64,000 bases of DNA from the NCBI RefSeq assembly GCF_041228105.1, contig NZ_CP166097.1, positions 2,356,001 through 2,420,000 of the forward strand. Reading direction: 5' to 3'. Source of the stretch: Pectobacterium aroidearum (lineage in GTDB: Bacteria; Pseudomonadota; Gammaproteobacteria; Enterobacterales; Enterobacteriaceae). Under the pieces are notes generated by a model. That model did no database searches. It was not told where the DNA came from and worked only from the letters and a program-made list of their open reading frames with translations. Below are positions 62,264 to 64,000 of the stretch, piece by piece. The translations under genes and the position numbers were made by a program. How positions within the stretch are numbered: position 1 is the stretch's first letter; each line of letters opens with the position of its first letter.

Positions 62264-62634
62264 AATGAAAAATCCTTTTATCATTTTACTTCTGATTATA
62301 TTTCCTACGGTTTTGTCGAACGTTCTATTGTGATTGTTAAATTATTCTTTAACGGGGTTTCCTCCTGTCTATTTAATAATATTCATTATCACCGAAAATA
62401 TTATGATGAATATGCTAAGTTTTTTATCCACAAAATGCTTTTTTGGTAGGTGTATTATCGAGTTAAAATAACCTCAGAGTATATCGGTCATTCTTCAAAC
62501 TGCATGTGAAGGGGCGTGGGGAAGGTGATTATGGTTAATACTGATGGTCAGAGAGCAAGAGTGACGGGGTGAGGTAAAAAGCAGTGCGCCCATTTTTGCG
62601 CACTGCGTGCGATTCATATCCGTGCTTTTGTCAG
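62264..62634. other. Intergenic region with repeat fragment and terminator
   Basis: AT-rich on the left. A partial copy of the dispersed repeat (ATATCGGTCATTCTTCAAAC, then TGCATG) occupies 62481-62506. The ABC gene terminator lies at 62575-62606. No gene seen. Confidence 0.5.
62575..62606 (-). terminator. Rho-independent terminator of the ABC ATPase gene
   Basis: On the minus strand GCAGTGCGC pairs with GCGCACTGC around an 8-base loop and is followed by TTTTTACC. It lies about 30 bases after the gene stop at 62635. Confidence 0.88.
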
Positions 62635-63729
62635 TTAATGAGTGATGATGCTATCCAGCGCGCGCAGGTGCTCTGGCTGCCATGACAAGTTGACTTCGGT
62701 GCCGGCTTTCCAGTGCGACTGAATCTCGCTGGCGGGGAGTTTCACCATGAATTGCGGTTGCCCAGCCACTTCCGTCATCATCCGGACGTGATCGCCCAGA
62801 TAGATGAACTGCTGAATGCGGGCTTTGACCTGCTGCATGCTGTCGTCGACGTGGGGCGCGTTGACGTGAACGCGTTCCGGGCGGATGCAAAGCGTAATTT
62901 TTCGACCCGGCGAACTGGGGCGGACTTTCAGCGCACGCAGTGAAGTGCCGTCGTCCAGTGTTGCCCGGTAGAATGCGCCTTCGGCCTCGGCGCGTGTGGC
63001 GAGCAGCGTATTATTTTCGCCGATAAACTGTGCCACAAAGGCGTTTTCCGGTTTTTCGTAGATATCGCTGGGGCTATCCATCTGCTGAATCACGCCATCG
63101 TTAAACACGGCGACGCGGTTGGACATCGTCATCGCTTCGCTCTGGTCATGGGTGACGTACACCACGGTTAACTCCAGCGACTGATGCAGCTCCTTGATTT
63201 CCAACTGCATATGCTCGCGCAGCTGTTTATCCAGCGCGCCCAGCGGTTCATCCATCAGCACCAGTTTAGGCTCGAAAACCAACGCGCGGGCTAGCGCCAC
63301 ACGCTGCTGTTGGCCACCGGACATCTGCGCGGGGTAGCGGTCGGCCAGGCTGGTGAGTTTCACGCGATCCAGAACTCGATCCACTTTCTCTTTGATGTCG
63401 GCGCGGTTCAGGCGACGGATGGACAATGGAAAGGCGAGATTCTCTGCCACGGTCATATGTGGGAACAGAGCGTAGTTCTGAAATACCATACCGATGTCAC
63501 GCTGATGTGGTGGAAGATGGTGCAGCGGCGCATCGCGCAGCAGAATTTCGCCCTGCGTCGGGGTTTCAAACCCGGCGAGCATCATCAAACTGGTGGTTTT
63601 TCCCGAGCCGGATGGCCCAAGCAGGGTCAGAAATTCACCTTCACGGATATCCAGATTGAGGTTTTTGACGATCAGACGGTCGCCGTCATAGGTCTTCTGA
63701 ACATTCCTGAAGCTGACATAATTTCTCAT
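62635..63729 (-). CDS. Polyamine-type ABC transporter ATP-binding protein (PotA-like)
   Basis: A 364-residue ATPase. Walker A is LLGPSGSGKTTSLMMLAG, Q loop FQNYALFPHMTV, signature MSGGQQQRVALARAL, Walker B LVLMDEPLGALD and switch histidine in VTHDQSEAM. The C-terminal part (about 240-360) is a TOBE domain with LCIRPERVHV, typical of the spermidine/putrescine, iron and aminoethylphosphonate importer group. Permease and binding-protein genes are not downstream within the window, so they must lie upstream beyond it or elsewhere. The substrate cannot be told from the ATPase alone. Confidence 0.9.
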   Translation of the reverse strand: MRNYVSFRNVQKTYDGDRLIVKNLNLDIREGEFLTLLGPSGSGKTTSLMMLAGFETPTQGEILLRDAPLHHLPPHQRDIGMVFQNYALFPHMTVAENLAFPLSIRRLNRADIKEKVDRVLDRVKLTSLADRYPAQMSGGQQQRVALARALVFEPKLVLMDEPLGALDKQLREHMQLEIKELHQSLELTVVYVTHDQSEAMTMSNRVAVFNDGVIQQMDSPSDIYEKPENAFVAQFIGENNTLLATRAEAEGAFYRATLDDGTSLRALKVRPSSPGRKITLCIRPERVHVNAPHVDDSMQQVKARIQQFIYLGDHVRMMTEVAGQPQFMVKLPASEIQSHWKAGTEVNLSWQPEHLRALDSIITH

Positions 63730-63919
63730 TTTTCACTCTCCGGCAGTCACTGTTATTCATAAGAATGCATAAACCATGCCGGATACTAAGCGAACAGAAA
63801 ATACCGCGCGCAATGCACGAAAACGCGATCGTTCACTACCACAGATGCGCTGTTATGGGGCGTGTTGACGCAAATGGCACCGTAACGGTGCGTGCTGGCC
63901 TGGATGAATACGAGGGCGA

Positions 63920-64000
63920 TCAGACGTCGGAATGGCGGGTATTCAGCGCCTGAATACAGGCCACAATCACGGAAAACGCCTTCGTCATTTGGCTCTCTTC
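63920..64000 (-). CDS. C-terminal fragment of an open reading frame at the window edge
   Basis: On the minus strand the frame is open from the window edge to a TGA at 63920. The visible residues end KAFSVIVACIQALNTRHSDV, an amphipathic helix that could close a LysR-type or other regulator. Too short to assign. About 190 bases separate it from the ABC ATPase gene. Confidence 0.35.
   Translation of the reverse strand, partial: EESQMTKAFSVIVACIQALNTRHSDV

Noticed and set aside
63765..63953. Plus-strand 62-codon frame at the right end
   Set aside because: No ribosome site and no family; it overlaps the minus-strand frame that ends at 63920.
1..64000. tRNA, rRNA, insertion sequences, prophage and CRISPR arrays
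   Set aside because: I read for clover-leaf ends, transposase motifs and regular spaced repeats and found none; the only regular repeat is the coding repeat of asr.

Overview
The window looks like chromosome of a soft-rot enterobacterium, most probably Pectobacterium. The basis is E. coli-like housekeeping genes in partly E. coli-like order (hrpA; asr-ydgU-rstBA-folM; dauA-chaA-chaC-narL-narX-narK-narGHJI), mixed with accessory genes. The genus call is inference from gene content and style; I could not run a search. I saw no rRNA, tRNA, insertion sequence, prophage or CRISPR array.

Layout. 1-5.4 kb: 3' end of hrpA, an EcsC-family gene, a GAF-GGDEF-EAL protein, a secreted trypsin-like protease and a very short pilin-like protein. 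6.1-12.5 kb: a chaperone/usher fimbrial operon (subunit, chaperone, usher, two subunits/adhesin) followed by a convergent CRP-like regulator. 13.1-16.0 kb: acid-stress block with asr, the tiny membrane gene ydgU and the rstAB two-component system; a near-consensus RstA box lies upstream of asr. 16-20.9 kb: an Imm26-like orphan, a YceI protein, an ECF sigma/anti-sigma pair behind folM, and an unknown ORF. 20.9-26.1 kb: dauA, chaA, a Fur-box-preceded siderophore-interacting reductase and chaC. 26.2-40.8 kb: an outer-membrane DUF481 protein, an acyltransferase, then the nitrate respiration locus (narXL divergent from narK, narGHJI) with perfect FNR sites before narK and narG.

The right third is more accessory. 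40.8-42.8 kb: EamA exporter, MarR regulator, OsmC protein. 42.9-46.8 kb: a three-enzyme operon (threonine-dehydratase-like, ornithine-cyclodeaminase-like, DSD1-like PLP enzyme) divergent from a YheO/DauR-type regulator; the set matches three of the four enzyme families of the beta-hydroxyaspartate pathway. 46.9 kb: an AT-rich gene with a PD-(D/E)XK nuclease motif pattern. 48.4-53.7 kb: a tight cluster of SDR, TauD-like dioxygenase, sulfotransferase, class III aminotransferase, 2OG-Fe(II) oxygenase and P-loop kinase, which looks like an uncharacterised small-molecule pathway.

54.1-61.4 kb is the most striking region: DUF1800, DUF1501, a 1023-residue protein that joins a fungal-type chitin-synthase-like glycosyltransferase to a DegT/StrS sugar aminotransferase, and a nucleotide-sugar epimerase, all co-oriented and nearly contiguous. 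I read it as a cell-surface glycan or secreted amino-sugar system. The window ends with a polyamine-type ABC ATPase gene.
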